A stretch of 64,000 bases of DNA, taken from Onchocerca volvulus (Eukaryota > Nematoda > Chromadorea > Rhabditida > Onchocercidae). Of this stretch, positions 23,750-47,490 are shown in pieces; position 1 is the first letter of the stretch, and every line of letters starts with the position of its first letter. The notes under the pieces are model-generated. The model was given only the letters and a program-made list of their open reading frames with translations, had not been told where the DNA came from and did not search any database. The stretch is from positions 21,724,603 to 21,788,602 of the forward strand of contig HG738137.1 in the NCBI GenBank assembly GCA_000499405.2, written 5' to 3'. A program made the translations under genes and the position numbers.

Positions 23750-26700
23750 AAAATAACTCTTCTATCTCAAATTACTAATACCATAAAAAATTGTTCTATT
23801 TGTATAGTTACCAAATTCACATGTAAATTCCTTCAGATTAAAGTTTTGAACACCTGCTATGTCTATATTTTGAACATCTGGTAAAATTGTTTTTTAAAAA
23901 ACATCTAGCTAAAGGATTCATCTCACTATGCAAAATTTCAACATTTTTCCCGCATTGAGAGATGAATCTGTTATCTAATTTATAATTATTTAGCATGTAT
24001 AATTATGTACATCTGTATGCTAATGTGTTTTCTCATGAAAAAAAAAAAAAAAAAAAAGTCTAACTCACTTTTTTTATTCTATAATCTACACCCCTTAACT
24101 AGAGGAGGTTCATTCAAAAAATTTTGTTTCTGACGAGCGGCGGTATACTTACGACTCCAGCAATCTCGACGGCCCTAATAGAAGCTTATGGCTATTGTAA
24201 CTGTTATAATAACGATTTCAAATTCTTCAACTCGGTAATCCTCGACTGTTTTTAAATTTATTTTGCAAACTTCTACTTCTCAAGTTCTATCATACATATT
24301 ATTCTGTTATCTATTATTTGCGGTATTTCAATAAACGTGAAATTTATTGGTCCAAGCGTTCTACAATTCAACTCAAATAGTAAGTTTTTCCCATCCACTA
24401 ACCACTAACTCCTTCCATCAAAAAATTCATGACACATTGTCTGAAAAAAACCGATGATTAGTTAAAAATTTCCAAGAATTATCTGAAAGTGTATAGCTCT
24501 TACACTTACACATTTTGCAGTAATAAAGAGAAAATTAAGAAACAAAAATAGAAAAATATAAAGGATAAAAATTTTTTCCACAGTGCTGTATTTCATATTG
24601 TAATTTTATTCATAATTTTCCTGTGTAAAAATTCATCTGTTTCTACTTCAATCAGAGTCAACGAGAACGGAATTCATGTTTACATTAGATAAATAGAATT
24701 CAAATTAATATGGTTCAATATATAGAAATGACTTACTTCGTTTTAAAAGGCAACACAAAAGTATGGATAGTACTATGTGCTATAAAACTCGCATACAGAT
24801 GTTACCTTTTAAAACAGAATAAATTATTGATAATAATGAATATTCGGTAAAAGATAGTGGTAAAAATTTAGGAATATAGATTATCTTTGAATACAGATTA
24901 CTCTGAAACATCGGAATTTAATTATAAATAATTTGGGAAGAAAAACTGCAAAATATTTTTAAAAATATGATGTAGATGCAGGCAATGAATGCCTTACTTC
25001 AAGTATTATTGTTAATCATTTACAGAACATTCTGTCTAGCTAAATTTATAGTAGTAGTTTGCGAATTTCAATTTTTCTATAAACATGTCAGCTTTATGAA
25101 TAAAAATTCTTCAACTTATTTTTTTTATTCAAAACTCCTTTTTATAAGTTAAGAATCAGAAATGATAAAATTTGCTCTAATTTTTAGCTCTTTCCCAACT
25201 GTTAAACATTTCTCCTTCCTATGCTCTTTTATATCACCACTATTTCTATGTATAAAAACTTCTTAAATTTTGCGGAATGATAAGTCAAATTAAATCAAAT
25301 GAGATTTTGAAAAACTAAAATCAAGTAAGCAAACATGAAGTGAATCTACTCGCTTTTTAAATTGTATTTGCTACTGTATTTAAGGAACTATTTCTGTGAA
25401 AACGAATGATTTCAAATTTTATCCTAATTCTTCATCGTAGAAATTTAATATTTAAAAAAAAAAAAATATCTATTTCCAGAAAGATAAATGGAATGAGGAA
25501 GTTAATGAACGATAAGATTTTTGCCGAAGATAAGTACAATGACTTATTTGAAATTCATTCAAACCGCATTCATCTCTTATGTTTTAAATTCAAAAAGCAT
25601 TGAAGTAATGATAGGAAAAAGGAAATATTAATAAGGACATATAAAATTTTTAAAAGCTAAATTCTAACATCAATAATACAACCAAAAAATGCACCAAACA
25701 AAATTGTTTAGGATACTCACGAATTTATTTTAGGAAACTCAACTCAACTAGCAGTTACTACTAAAAGAATTCTGCATTCATTTGTCGGATATTTATTATT
25801 TTTGATTGTTATAGTTAACAGTAATTTCAGGTATGAAGTCTGATATTCTACAGATCAGAAAGTAAAAAAAATTTTACACTTATTCGAAAATGTATTTTTA
25901 TTTAGTTTGCGTTGGTATTGTAAAAAAAGATATCAATTAAAACATCAAAAATTAATGGTACTACGCAATATTTATTGCAGTAAATTTCGCCTTCATACAT
26001 ATTCTAAGATTTATTACATTCCTGAACTTTTTAATCTTTTAAAAACTTAAATTAATGCCAGAACTTAAATGAATTTTTATGTAGCTTCAAAAGTAAATCG
26101 AGTTTTGCAGTAATTTAATAATCTAGTGAAACTTCCCTTATTTTACTATTCTAAACTTAACTTTTTTTGTCATTTTTTGATCTGAACGGATAGTGTTTTT
26201 AAATGTAAGAAAGATGTTATTATAAAATGTAATATCGTATGAACAGAGCTTGTATTCATGAATGAAAATTATTAATTCATTAGAGCATTTATTAGTAACA
26301 AGTTCCTTTCCTTCATTTATGAGTGCTTAGCTTCAGATCTTTTAATGAAACTTTAAAATTTAGGCATCAGTATTTTGAAATGTGTTCAAGCTATAAAGAA
26401 ATTTTAAATCTAAGACATTGTTTTCTTTTTTGACTAAAGACTCTATATCTAAAAATAGACTTTTTACTAAAAAATTCCACACTTTTCTTTCACAGTATTG
26501 GAAAAAAAAAAGATGCGATTCCAAGATGTCACAAAAAATCAAAGTTAGCCTATAACTATAGAACGGGTACTAGGATTCGAATGAAAGTTTAATTTAAGAA
26601 AAATAATAAATAAAAAGAAAGAATAGATCCGATTCATAGATATTAAAGAAATCCTAATACTACGCATATTTCACTTTGAAAAATCTATAAATTAATAACA

Positions 26701-29700
26701 ATATTTGCAGCAAGATCTTAGCATTTTCAATGCCTTTTTACAAAAAACACATTCCAATAATGTCAGCATATTCATATACTTCTCGTAGTCTAATTTTACG
26801 ACTTTTGGGAAAAATCATTCATCAAAAACATCAATAAACTCCTGTCCGCAATTTTTCATTCTTCACTTCTCTCTCAAATCCTTCATATAATTAATATGCT
26901 ATACTAACTGTTCCAATTTCATCACTATCTTCTTTTAATTTCGGATGAAAATTTCACGAAAAATGACTGAGACTTTTCTTCCTTTTTATAAAAAAAAAAA
27001 AGTGAAGTAAAACCTGCCTGCAGTTTAAACTCCTAATATCCTTGTTGGTTTCAACGACACCTTATCAGTATTCATAAATCGGAATTCTGCTGTTTGCCTT
27101 CAAAATGTACAGAAATCATTTACGTATAGCAAGTAAACAATCAAGTATATCTCTAAAACATCAATAATCCAATACTCTCCCTAATTCTTTCTCTCGATTA
27201 TTTGGCACTCTCTAAAACTTTGTGTCCTGACAAGGATTTGCAAAGTTTACAAGATAATCCGAGAAATATCGACACTGAAAAGACAGATTAAATTTCATTA
27301 GATGGAACTCAGAAAACGATTCTTCTTTTTCGGTTCTTTTAAATTTTAGCAATACAGAAAAAAAATTAGCTGCAATTCATGCTCGAGAAAGAATATTCCA
27401 GATAACGTCGAAATTAATCGATTTAATCAAATGTAGATAGATATATGAAAATTTATAACATGTCATGATGTTAATGTGATAATATAATATAATACAAAAG
27501 ATTTATAATGTAATAAAATTTACGATTAACTTAACGTACAACGAATCATATGAATACTAGACAACTAGTTGAATGCAATCGTCTTAAACCAGAATAAATT
27601 GCATAGTTGCAAGTTACCGATTCTCTTACAAAGATAAACGAAGTATGAATAGCACAACTGTTATTGAAGATATGATCTATAGTGCAGCACACATATGTTT
27701 CTCAGTTGTTTGATTAAGATACAAAAACATCAGTTGAAAGATGAACAGTGCCTTTTATTTTAAACTGAATTCGATTGTTTGTGGCACAAATTCCTATTAT
27801 TATTTGAGAGCTTTAAAGTAAATAATCATCGACTCATTTCTAAATTTAAAGATTCTACAATTGCGCAAATTTTTAAATGATAGTGCCCTATAATATTTAG
27901 AAAAGAATTATTTATGATTACGTTCATTTAACAATGAGACTTTCTTCAAAAAATATTCAAAAAAAAAAATAGGCTCAGAACTAGAAAATGTGCCACAAAT
28001 ACTTTGTTTAATTCATGATCAAGACAATATTTTCCCATTACTCATTATATGAACTGCAGGATTTGAACTAAAGTATTTCGCTAACTTTCTGACATTTTGT
28101 CCATTTCTGCTTTAGACTACAAATGCTCAAAAATCATACAAATATAATCTAAAAACAGAATGGTACTATAACTTAATTAACTGGGAAAAAGAGATTTGCA
28201 AACTACTTCTTAACAAAGACTATGATGTAAAACTGCTTAATATAAAAAAAATTCCCTTTAATATATTAGAACAGCTTTTAACCGCAGAAATAAGAACCAA
28301 ACTTTGGAATTCCAATTCAGTGATGTGCCAATGAATTATTCTTATATGCACTATAAACACTCAGAAAATCAATTTTTTCTACATATCTTTTACACACATG
28401 TAGATAAACACGACATAATGGAATAAACATTAATAATGCATTCAAAATTATCATTGAAAGAAAATGGAGCAATGGAAGAATGATAATCTGATGAGCCTTG
28501 AAATAATATGCCTGAAAATTTCCGACACTTGTAACTAAAATTTTAACCCAGAGCTAATGGAACCAATAATATATTGCTCAATCGCTTTTTACAGTTAGTA
28601 CATAATACAAATTCATAGTGCCAGCAAAGAATCGTTTATCTGCTCTTACCGATATCATCTTGCCGAGGAATATCGCATATAGTTTCATTCCAGAAAATAT
28701 TGTCATATTATTTTAAACGGGCCTGCAAAAAAATGATACATTTCCGCATCAAATGGTAATTCTTTAATGAAATCTAGGATTAAAATAATGTTGATATTTT
28801 TTCACAATTTTAGAGCCAACAGATCATTAAATTAAAGTAAACAAAAATCAAAAACACCTTCACGTCAGTTAAATCCTATTTAATTCCTGATCTCATCTAT
28901 TTGTTCTAAATAATCAGTTTGATATTTCACAATGTAAGACATATGCAATGGCAAAAGAACCCGAAATGTGATTAAGAATAAAGAATGTTAAAAAGTAGAG
29001 ATATACTTATGAAAACAAATCAATTAATGAAGGATTATAATGATTTTGATAACATGAATGCAAAATATTCTTCCATTGTTAAGGCGGCAAACAGAAAAGT
29101 ACTTTCAGCTCGCAATTTAAAATGTTGAATGCAATAAATGCAAGATATAATAGGATCAAGAGTTATCTTCTCTGAAAAAAGCATGCAAAATTGATCATAC
29201 TGCTCGCCATCTCTAGGACGACCGTGCCAACAAGAAAGAATACCATTTTTAATTCCTTGCGTTAACTTTAAGCAATACAGCTTCAAAGATCCAAAGTAAC
29301 AATATGATCAGCCGTAACCAAAATTCTGCCTGGTGGTAGTAAGATGGGTGAGATTGTTGTTTCGCTGCATCTAGAGCGAAACAACAATCTTAACCATCTT
29401 TCTACTACTTTTTTTTTTTTTCCTTTCCTGTTGTCTTTCATTTTCCTTTACCTATTTATTTTCTTTTCTCCTCGACTATAATAAAAAAAAAATCTTACTG
29501 GTCTTCATGCTGTTTTTCTTTTCCTCTCTTTCTTCTTTACCAACCTTTAATTTTGGTTAGGAACTTAAACGGAGAGCTTTCTGGAATTTTCAATACAAAA
29601 CATTTGGTCAGATAAGAGCATGTCCCACTTCTGTCAAACTGCTATCGATGTGAGCAATTATCGTTAAATCGAACCAAATGAAAGATTTGTATCGTTTGAG

Positions 29701-32700
29701 ATTATTCATTACAACCGTTCCAGTGATGTCAAATGGATATCACTGAAAAGATGCCAATCAATAAATCACATCAAAAGCTTACGTTTTGTTCCTCCATAAA
29801 TTCTGAGATTCAGCATTCTTGCCGCACAGTGATGAAACTTAATAAATTAAGAATATGTTTACAATGATATAGCAAGTGCCGAAATCCATTTTTTTTTTTT
29901 TAATAAAGTGATATCTTGGCACATGCTAATTCATTGTAAATACTGAAACTTTGATAATAGCTTATAGTCTAGACATTTTAAACGCATTCTGTGCATCTAT
30001 CATAAAAAATAATTAGAATAAATGCAAAAACTATCGACTTGTAATTATTATAAAAAATGGTCTGGTTATTGTAAAGATGAAACACAATAACACAAACTTA
30101 AATCAATCTAAATCTTATCCTCAAAAACCTTCCAGAACAATCCTTGTTAAACCCAGAAATCTTACATTCATAGCCATCTGATAAGGAACAGAATATTTAA
30201 TCTAAATGCATAAAAAATCCATTCGTGATGCTCTCATATAGAAGCTGTTCTGCTTTGACATTCTCGGTTTATCAAACACATCCGGAATTTATTTTTTGGC
30301 GAATGTAGGAGATGGACGTAGACAGAAAATTTACAAACATTTTTCGAATGTACTATCATGCAAACTAAGCTTGTAATCATAATATAAGAATGCAACAATA
30401 TCAACTGAATAAATAAAAAAATATATTATTGCAATGTAGTCTCTTACATTTTGAGACGGATTAAACTAACTGAATGGAATAAAAACTAGATTTTTCTGTA
30501 ACAAAATAAAAATTAAATCTAAATGTTAATTAATCAAGAAAGTTAAGTAAGGGAAATAAAGATGAAAAAAACTAATAAATCAGTAATAGAATCACTGAGC
30601 TATTAAGGAAAAAAAAAATTGGTTGGAAAGAGACTAAAATTAGTTACATTTGATATTACTCCTGAACACAGGGATTTTGAGTACTTCAGTTACACTATTC
30701 CAATCATTATTAGCTGATTTTCCAGTAGCTAAATAAAGCAATGAAGCATGGACGTAATTAGTCAATGCCTTTCCAAATTATCAGAAAATCAGTGCTTTAA
30801 AATGATACATATCCAGTTTGGAACACGATATGGATTATCAATTGCTCAATTTTCCTAAGACTTGCTAGTTTCCGCGACGGCCTAAAGTTATCTCAGCGAT
30901 GTTTCATGCTACAACTGAATTATAACTTCTGAATCATAAAGAATCTTATCATTTCGGTTTTTCTCTTTTATACAACCCTGCTCCTTCACAACGAATACCT
31001 ACCTTGTTGAATAATGTTGGGAATCAATTTGCGATATTCCTCAAAGCAGCTTTCATGTTGTCCGCTCTACAATTTTTGACTGACTCTGCTATTATTTCCA
31101 TCATCACGAAACTGCGAAAATCGAGTCGATATTAGTAGCTTATTTTACTTCGTATGTGAGAGTTTCAATACTAAAGTTGGAAGGCTGCATTTTTTGAGTG
31201 CTATCCTGAAAGCGAGTAATAAATTCCAAGAAATTCATGTGGATTGATTGAGTGTTCCAATATTATGCAACTTTACAAATAAGTCAAGTTAGCATATGCC
31301 GGAATGAACGCTAAATCCAATCAAATTGATCAGATCCTGTGTCAATTCATCATGAAGATACAAAATAGTAAAAGAGGTTGGGACTTAATAAAAAGTTTTT
31401 TATATCATCAATTGACTCGTCAATTCAGATTAAATATTGCGCAAACGTAACAAATCCTGAAGCGATTTCTTATCTGATTCCCTGACAATAGAAGAGGATA
31501 TTGACAAAGAAATCGGTATGTATCATAAATAGAAATGGTAGCATTTGTGAATCGTCAAAAGAAATCACTTCGTACGCCAAGGATGGCAATCGATGTACCT
31601 GAGTACCCCTTAATGCACCGTCACGCATTACTTGTCATTATAACCTATCTATTTTAATTTCTCAGGTAATTCAATACGCTAGAAATAATATTCCCTTCTT
31701 CCGTTGGTTCAGCTTTTATAACTGAACTATAATCTTCGGGGAGCGAAAAGTCGCAGAGAAGCAATAAAAAAAAGGAAGAGGAGTTTCGGTAGTTGTTTTT
31801 GATTTCTTGCTACCATAGCGGTACAGAGGTAACATAATCAGCGGAATATCGTCCCGTTTCAACATTCAGAAGCTGCTATAACACATGAAAAAATATGAGA
31901 GCTGTCTTCAACGCCTTCGCGATTTAGAACTTAATACGAAAGCTAAGTAAAAAAAAAGCTGCATTTTTAAAAACTTTGGTTAGCAGCTTATTTCTATATC
32001 GCATCATTTACCTATATTTCGTATGGTAAATGATCCTGAATAAGAATTATTTTGGTGAAAATATACATTTGCTTCTACAAGAAATGTTGAACATGAAGAA
32101 GTTGTTGCACTCATAGGATAACAATTCGTGAATATGATGATTCGCAATTCGAATGCATCTCTCAACCGTAAGTCAACGATTTTAAAATTAATTGCAGGGA
32201 TAGACAATCCAAAATCTGGCACTATTTTTATAAATGATTGATTAGTAGCAAGCGATGATACATTGCGATAGAATATACGAATATGGGATTGATTTTTCAA
32301 GTATTTCGCAAAATAGTCACCACTTACCATACGAAGTATAGGAAAATAAATAAAGAGAGAGATATGTGTCGTAATGATACATTGATAACGCAATCTGCGC
32401 TTCCATTACCGTCAACCGCTGAATACCACTGAACCGCTAACCAAAGTTTTATTGAAATGCGACTTTTCAATATAGCAGTAAGTTGTAGATTTTTTAATTT
32501 AAATCTTGACTAGAAGGCTATACATTATCTTGTTCACCTAAGAATGGTCGAAAATTAATACAACTATGAATTGCTACTAAAGTTAGACCAATAGATTGCC
32601 TGAAAATCTATGTTTTTGGTGCTAATATTTAGTGATAAAAACGATAGATTCATTCTCAAGTTTGTAAGTACTACATTGTATCTGAAATTTCTAAGATATT

Positions 32701-35700
32701 CTTGGCTAGTATTAAAGTAAAGGAATCATAGTCTGTATTTTCTAGTGTATAATTTTGATGTTACATAAGTGTTATTATGCACTGAAAATATTTCAGACCA
32801 AAAAAAAAAAAAAGTGTTAGTCATTAAATCTAAGAAATTTGACCTGCAGCAGGAATAATCGACAATTGATGAAGTTCGGGATCTCCGGAAAATATATTCA
32901 GCATTTGCAGTGATTTCTTTTTTTGTCAATATGTGAAAATCGCAGTGCATCTAGAACATCCGCGCTGGATGAAAGCGAATAAATTTTTAGAAATTTAAGC
33001 GAAATGTTCGGAAATCAAAAAGAAATGAATTTCATGCATCGCACATTCCTGACAGCTCCAAATGAAATCAGTAGTATCTGGAGGCTTTTGATCATCGAGA
33101 TGTTGCTTGCTTTTAATACTGGAGTTAACTCATGCCAAAAAATTCGTGTGCTAACTTCAAATTTTGGCAAAACCGGAACAACTTTCCTGATTCTCGAACA
33201 AATTCATTCGTAACAAAATGACTGATATTAATAAAATTATCGCGCTGAAATTTTTTTCACTGCAAAATTTTTCTGCTGCAATTTTACTTTTGTATTTTCT
33301 TTTTTTTTTTTTTTTTGGTAAAATAATAATTGCTTGAAAATATTAAAGAATATATTTACTGCATTATTAATAAACGAATATAGGAACAATACTAATTTTA
33401 ATTACTGCTTAACTGAAGAGTAAAATACAGAAAAATTATTGAATTTTAATTGTTTTTTAAATGTAGAACGAATTATAGATTTTGAACATTATCAAATTTC
33501 AATATGAAATCTTGCATGAATTTTGCTATGTAAGAATTTATATTCTGTTGTTAAGTAATTACGTTTAATAATTATTCCGTAAATAATCTTTATTTCAGTT
33601 TTTAAAGTTTAATTTAACGCTCTAGCGCTTTTTTCCCTGCTTATAGGATTTAATTGAATAATTAGAGTATATTTATAAAGTCATGAAATGATTCGTCACA
33701 ACTTTTAATTTAATTTTAATTTTGAAGTGTACCAAAAAAAATTAAGGTATAATAATAAATTCAGCTTATTTATGATATTTCAGTGACACTTATTATTGAA
33801 AAATGCATTTTTAATTACCACTGCCAACACTATAACTAATTGTTTTCATGATCACCAATAATTTGAATTTAATTTTGCAGTAACTTAATTTCGATTGCAT
33901 TTCAGGTTATCAAAATTATGTCATTGTCATTGCCATTGTGTAGTGAAATAACTCACAAAAAAGCAGTTAAATTAATTTATTTATCAATTATAATAGTTTC
34001 TTATCACTATCACAATTACCTGTTCACTGCAAAATTTTTTAACTTCTATGCTTTAGAGTGATATCTTAAGCAAAATCATGCATAATATAAACGATGATTT
34101 GCTTGAACTCTTACTACAATTTGGAAAGAAAAAGGCACAAACAAACTTGGAGGTTCGAACTTTCAAATTAAATTGATGGCTTCCAAAATTTTAATTTTCT
34201 ATCGCTTTTCAAAAATCAATGGAAATTTTTTCTTGAATAAAACTTACATGACACTTCGTCGTTAGTCCTTTTCTTTCTACTCCATGATGTGACATAGAAT
34301 GATGCCCTGATATATGTGATTTTATTTCAAGCAAAGAATCAAACTCGATTAAATCATTTAACTGTTGAAATATATTATTCAAAGATAAGATATTTTCAAC
34401 TTGTGCATATCAATCATGCTGATTCAACTTAAAAAGTCCAGAGTTGTATTGAAAAAATAATTATTGCATTGAAAACTGTTTTTGTTTGTTTTCTTGCTTG
34501 CTTGCCAAACAATTATTTGTCTATTTCAAAAGTGATAATGAAATACTGGAACTATGATCTTAGCATTATCACAAGCATTATGATTATTTTATGATTGATT
34601 TATTTACAGCAATTTTAAACAAAAAAAAATTTGAATGAAAAGTTGCAGAAGATCAAAGTATCATAATGCAGCCATTTAATAAATACTGCTAATTTACCCT
34701 AGCAATAACTCATAGCTTATCACTGACTATTTGCTATTATCTCTTTCTTCTATACACATTTGACTTGCTACTTTGCTAGTAAAAATCCATCAATTTTTTA
34801 CTATGCTCGACAAAAACTAAAAAATCTCTGTTACTTTTCTAATGATCGGTGACCAGAATCCTCGATGGGACATGACATGTTACGGGATGGTTATTTAAAC
34901 TGGTTTTAGAAAATGCGATAAATAACTGAAAAATTAGTATTCAAGATTTGTCCCCATTTAAAATCTGCCATTCAATGTATTTACCTTACTTTCAGCCATC
35001 TGCCTTATTTTCAAAGCAAAAATCATTTGCTTATGTAAATTTTTGGAATATTCTTTCGCCAGTTCAAAAGTTTCGTTTAATTTCGTTGTGTTGATCCCTT
35101 TTGTCGGCATTTATTGAAAGGATTGACTTGCCAACATTTAAAAAAATGTTATTATTTCCTTTAATCTTATTTTGATTCATTTCTTAAAGAAGATCTTTTT
35201 TTCATTCTGTGAAATATTATTAAGACATGTTATTTGAATATGTCGATATATTAGGACTGCCAAAAATTGATTTTTTTACAAGAAATTTACAATAATTATA
35301 AAATTCATCTATTATGGAATTTATTCTTAATATCTACTGGCATTATCTATGTCCTCTTTATTTCTAGCCCTTTGTAAATAATAAAATTTCAAATGGAATA
35401 AATAAAAGAATGTATAGAATGGAAGATGAAATGAAAATTGCAATAAGTTTTGCAATGATGAAACTTCAGTACCAAACCAAATGTCAAATCAAGCTTTTGT
35501 TTAAAATTTTGGGAAATAAAATTTAAATTAATATCTGAAAAAGCATAGTTTTCTGGAATGAAGTCTCATGCCGTCCGTTCCTAACTTATTTAAATTACAG
35601 GCAAGCAGTTTATAAATGGTACCATCAAAAATGCAGCGATAATATTCCCCAATTCCGTATTTTGCCAGATAAATAGGATAACATAATGTCAGACAGATTA

Positions 35701-35983
35701 TCTTATACTTTAGAGAATACTACTCTAAATTTTTTGCGAAAGTCGCGAAAGAAATTAATTAACTTCACTTTGACGGCATTTCTTCTTTTTGAATATTTCG
35801 AATTAATTCAGTTCGGAATAGATTTTTTTCAACAATGCAGTTTTTGAAAATTTTTAAGATTCTACTCGATCTACATTTATTACAATCAAAAGTTTGAAAT
35901 CATGGAAAGAAATATTAAATAAAGCAAAAGTATAATAAATTTTGACCCCGTTTATTTCATCATCTTATTGAATTGTATTTTAG
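23750..35983. other. 12-kb region without supportable genes
   Basis: It lies between the DR1 5' end and the SWEET-like exons. The longest open frame (32004-32393, minus, 129 codons) has no family signature or credible splice context. The same holds for 29035-29286 (minus) and 33004-33213 (plus). There are many homopolymer runs, a pyrimidine-rich stretch at about 29409-29480 and one strong foldback (29336-29408). It probably holds the DR1 promoter and intergenic DNA. Diverged transposon remnants may be present but I cannot name any. Confidence 0.5.
29336..29408. ncRNA. miRNA-precursor-like hairpin
   Basis: A 73-nt foldback. The inner 15 bp (GATTGTTGTTTCGCT with AGCGAAACAACAATC) are perfect around an 8-nt loop (GCATCTAG). 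Then come A-U, G-U and U-A pairs, one mismatch, GATGG/CCATC, a small bulge, and the outer GTAGT/ACTAC. Size, loop and the spacing of mismatches resemble a pre-miRNA. The strand is unknown because both strands fold. I do not recognise either arm as a known miRNA. A very small foldback element is the main alternative. Confidence 0.4.
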
Positions 35984-37653
35984 GTCAGCCTTATGGTTTC
36001 GTTATTCGATATATGCCGCAAATTCAAAAATCCTTCTTCAAGCTTATTCAGTTTCCATGCAAATATTTTTTCTCGTAGTAACATTGTTCTACAGAAAAAA
36101 ATATATTGATATCTTGTTCTTAATACCTTTAGATATGCAATACTATAATAGCATATATATTTCTTCGAAACAAAGTGAACACGTTGAACTAGAATCACGA
36201 TACCTTCAATTGCTAATTGGCCTCAATTCTGAAAAGCGATGTGGTTAAATTACAGGTCAACAGGTCTCCACCAAGTTTTAATATTAATATGAACAAAAAA
36301 TTCAAATCTGATATCGATATCACATGTTATGGTAAGTTATCAGCCCAAAATAAAAATTTCATTAGATATTCATGTATTGAAACAAACATTCTAAGCTTGG
36401 AGTTAATGCTAAAGTTCGAAAATTAATATAATTATCATTGCAATATTTCGGTTAGTAAATTTTTTTGAAGAATAAAAAGAAAGCATTTTGTTATTTCTTT
36501 TAAAAAGAAAGAAGTGATGGACTGGTACACTAAAGATAATTCGCTAAACATGTACGCGGATCGCCTATTTAATCGCTGACATTTACGTACATCCTCAATC
36601 GATAAACATACATATATCTTACTTAATCGCTAACATGTTCCTACATCTTATTTTATCGCTTGAATAAGATAGAATTCATCTCTTTATTTCAGAGCAACTT
36701 CGGTTTATCGAATACAAATGCCTATTTACAAAATATTTAAACGTCTCCATTTCAAACATGTTTTTATTTTGACCATTTTTAAACAAATGACTACAAAAAA
36801 AAATATTGCAGACTGAACTACTCTAATTATTGTGCTTCATTACAGTAGTTCTTGCAATGATAGTTCTTTTTGCGCAAATGTTACGATTTGAAGATGGTAA
36901 AACATTTATTGGTAGCGTGGCATCTTGCTCTCAAACTATCGGATTATCAGCTTATTTCTTTTTGATTGTATGTCATTTAAAATTTTTGCACTCTTTTAAT
37001 TTCAGCGAAAAAGAAAAATTCGTTTTATCAGCATATGATGAAATAACATATCTATGCGGCAAATATATTCTTATTGAAATTCATCATGCATGCATTTCAT
37101 CTCTACCACAGATGTGCAGTATTTATTCTTTAGAAATTTTTTTTTTCTTTTTTCTAAATAAATGAAGAGGAAGATGAAAGATTGATGTCTGAAAGAAAAA
37201 TTTACTACATCAAGCAGTAAAACGGAAAGTAATAGATTTTATACCATTTGGAACAGTAATATTTGCATCATTTCTGTAACTACACATTGTCATCTATAGC
37301 ATTAAAATCAATGACATCCATTTACTGCTTAGTTATAATATTAAACATTGACTTCAAAAAGTAAGATTCAATTTCAGCACTAAGAGCCTTTGGAACTTGA
37401 TCTTTTTGGTGTTCTCTATAAGAGAGAAAAATTCACTCCAAAATTAAAATTCAAAAATTTTATAGTTTTAAACATTTTTTTGCCTTTTCACTACACTTTG
37501 CAGATAGCAAATGGAGCGTTCATGATAATGAATAGTTCGCTTCTGTTAATGTTTTTTATATATCCTACTAAGGAACCGAAAACAAAACCAATAATTTATG
37601 ACACTTTACTCTTTCATCATCAATCATGCAATAAACAATTAATTAATGATTAA
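35984..37653 (+). CDS. SWEET (MtN3/saliva)-type sugar transporter, partial model
   Basis: SWEETs are seven-helix uniporters for sugars made of two three-helix MtN3 repeats. Supportable exons: from 35984 ([12 protein letters not shown], then [15 protein letters not shown], resembling helices 2-3 of repeat 1, where LW-x-x-Y and a following Asn-containing helix are typical), 36256-36331, 36846-36967 (hydrophobic, [16 protein letters not shown], helix 5-like) and 37504-37653 ([19 protein letters not shown] then IYP, like the closing PNG..LG..Q..LF.IYP helix). Exons 36256 and 36846 join in phase (1). The helix-1 exon, the end of the first exon and the junctions around 37380 are unresolved. In the final exon the family Pro before Asn-Gly is Ala. 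A decaying copy or a divergent paralog are both possible. Confidence 0.42.
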
Positions 37654-37700
37654 GTGATTGTTTCTTATTCACTAAAGTATGAGAATTTCTGTCATTTTTT

Positions 37701-37706
37701 TTTATT
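37701..37706 (-). terminator. Candidate CBS polyadenylation signal
   Basis: TTTATT on the plus strand (AATAAA on the gene strand) about 130 nt past the CBS stop at 37835. It lies close to the SWEET-like stop on the other strand, so the two 3' UTRs would nearly touch. Confidence 0.35.
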
Positions 37707-37834
37707 TGTCAATTTTATGTAAATATGTGCCGCATCGTTTTGTAATGAGTAAACACAGTGACTTAGAAAATAATGTGAAAATAAATTCGATATTCAAATT
37801 TGTTTCTCTAGTCGATTCCACATTTCCTTCAAGT

Positions 37835-47490
<9,656 letters not shown>

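Noticed and set aside
29035..29286. 83-codon minus-strand frame with a Trp/Cys/Arg-rich core
   Set aside because: No family signature recognised, no matching flanking exons and no clear splice sites.
32004..32393. 129-codon minus-strand frame
   Set aside because: It is the longest frame in the gene-free region, but composition and lack of context do not separate it from chance.
34145..34165. GGTTCGAACTT, similar to a tRNA B box
   Set aside because: No A box, acceptor stem or cloverleaf could be built around it.
36530..36665. Degenerate TTAATCGCTNACAT / TACATC repetition
   Set aside because: It recurs two or three times with too many differences to call a repeat array by eye.
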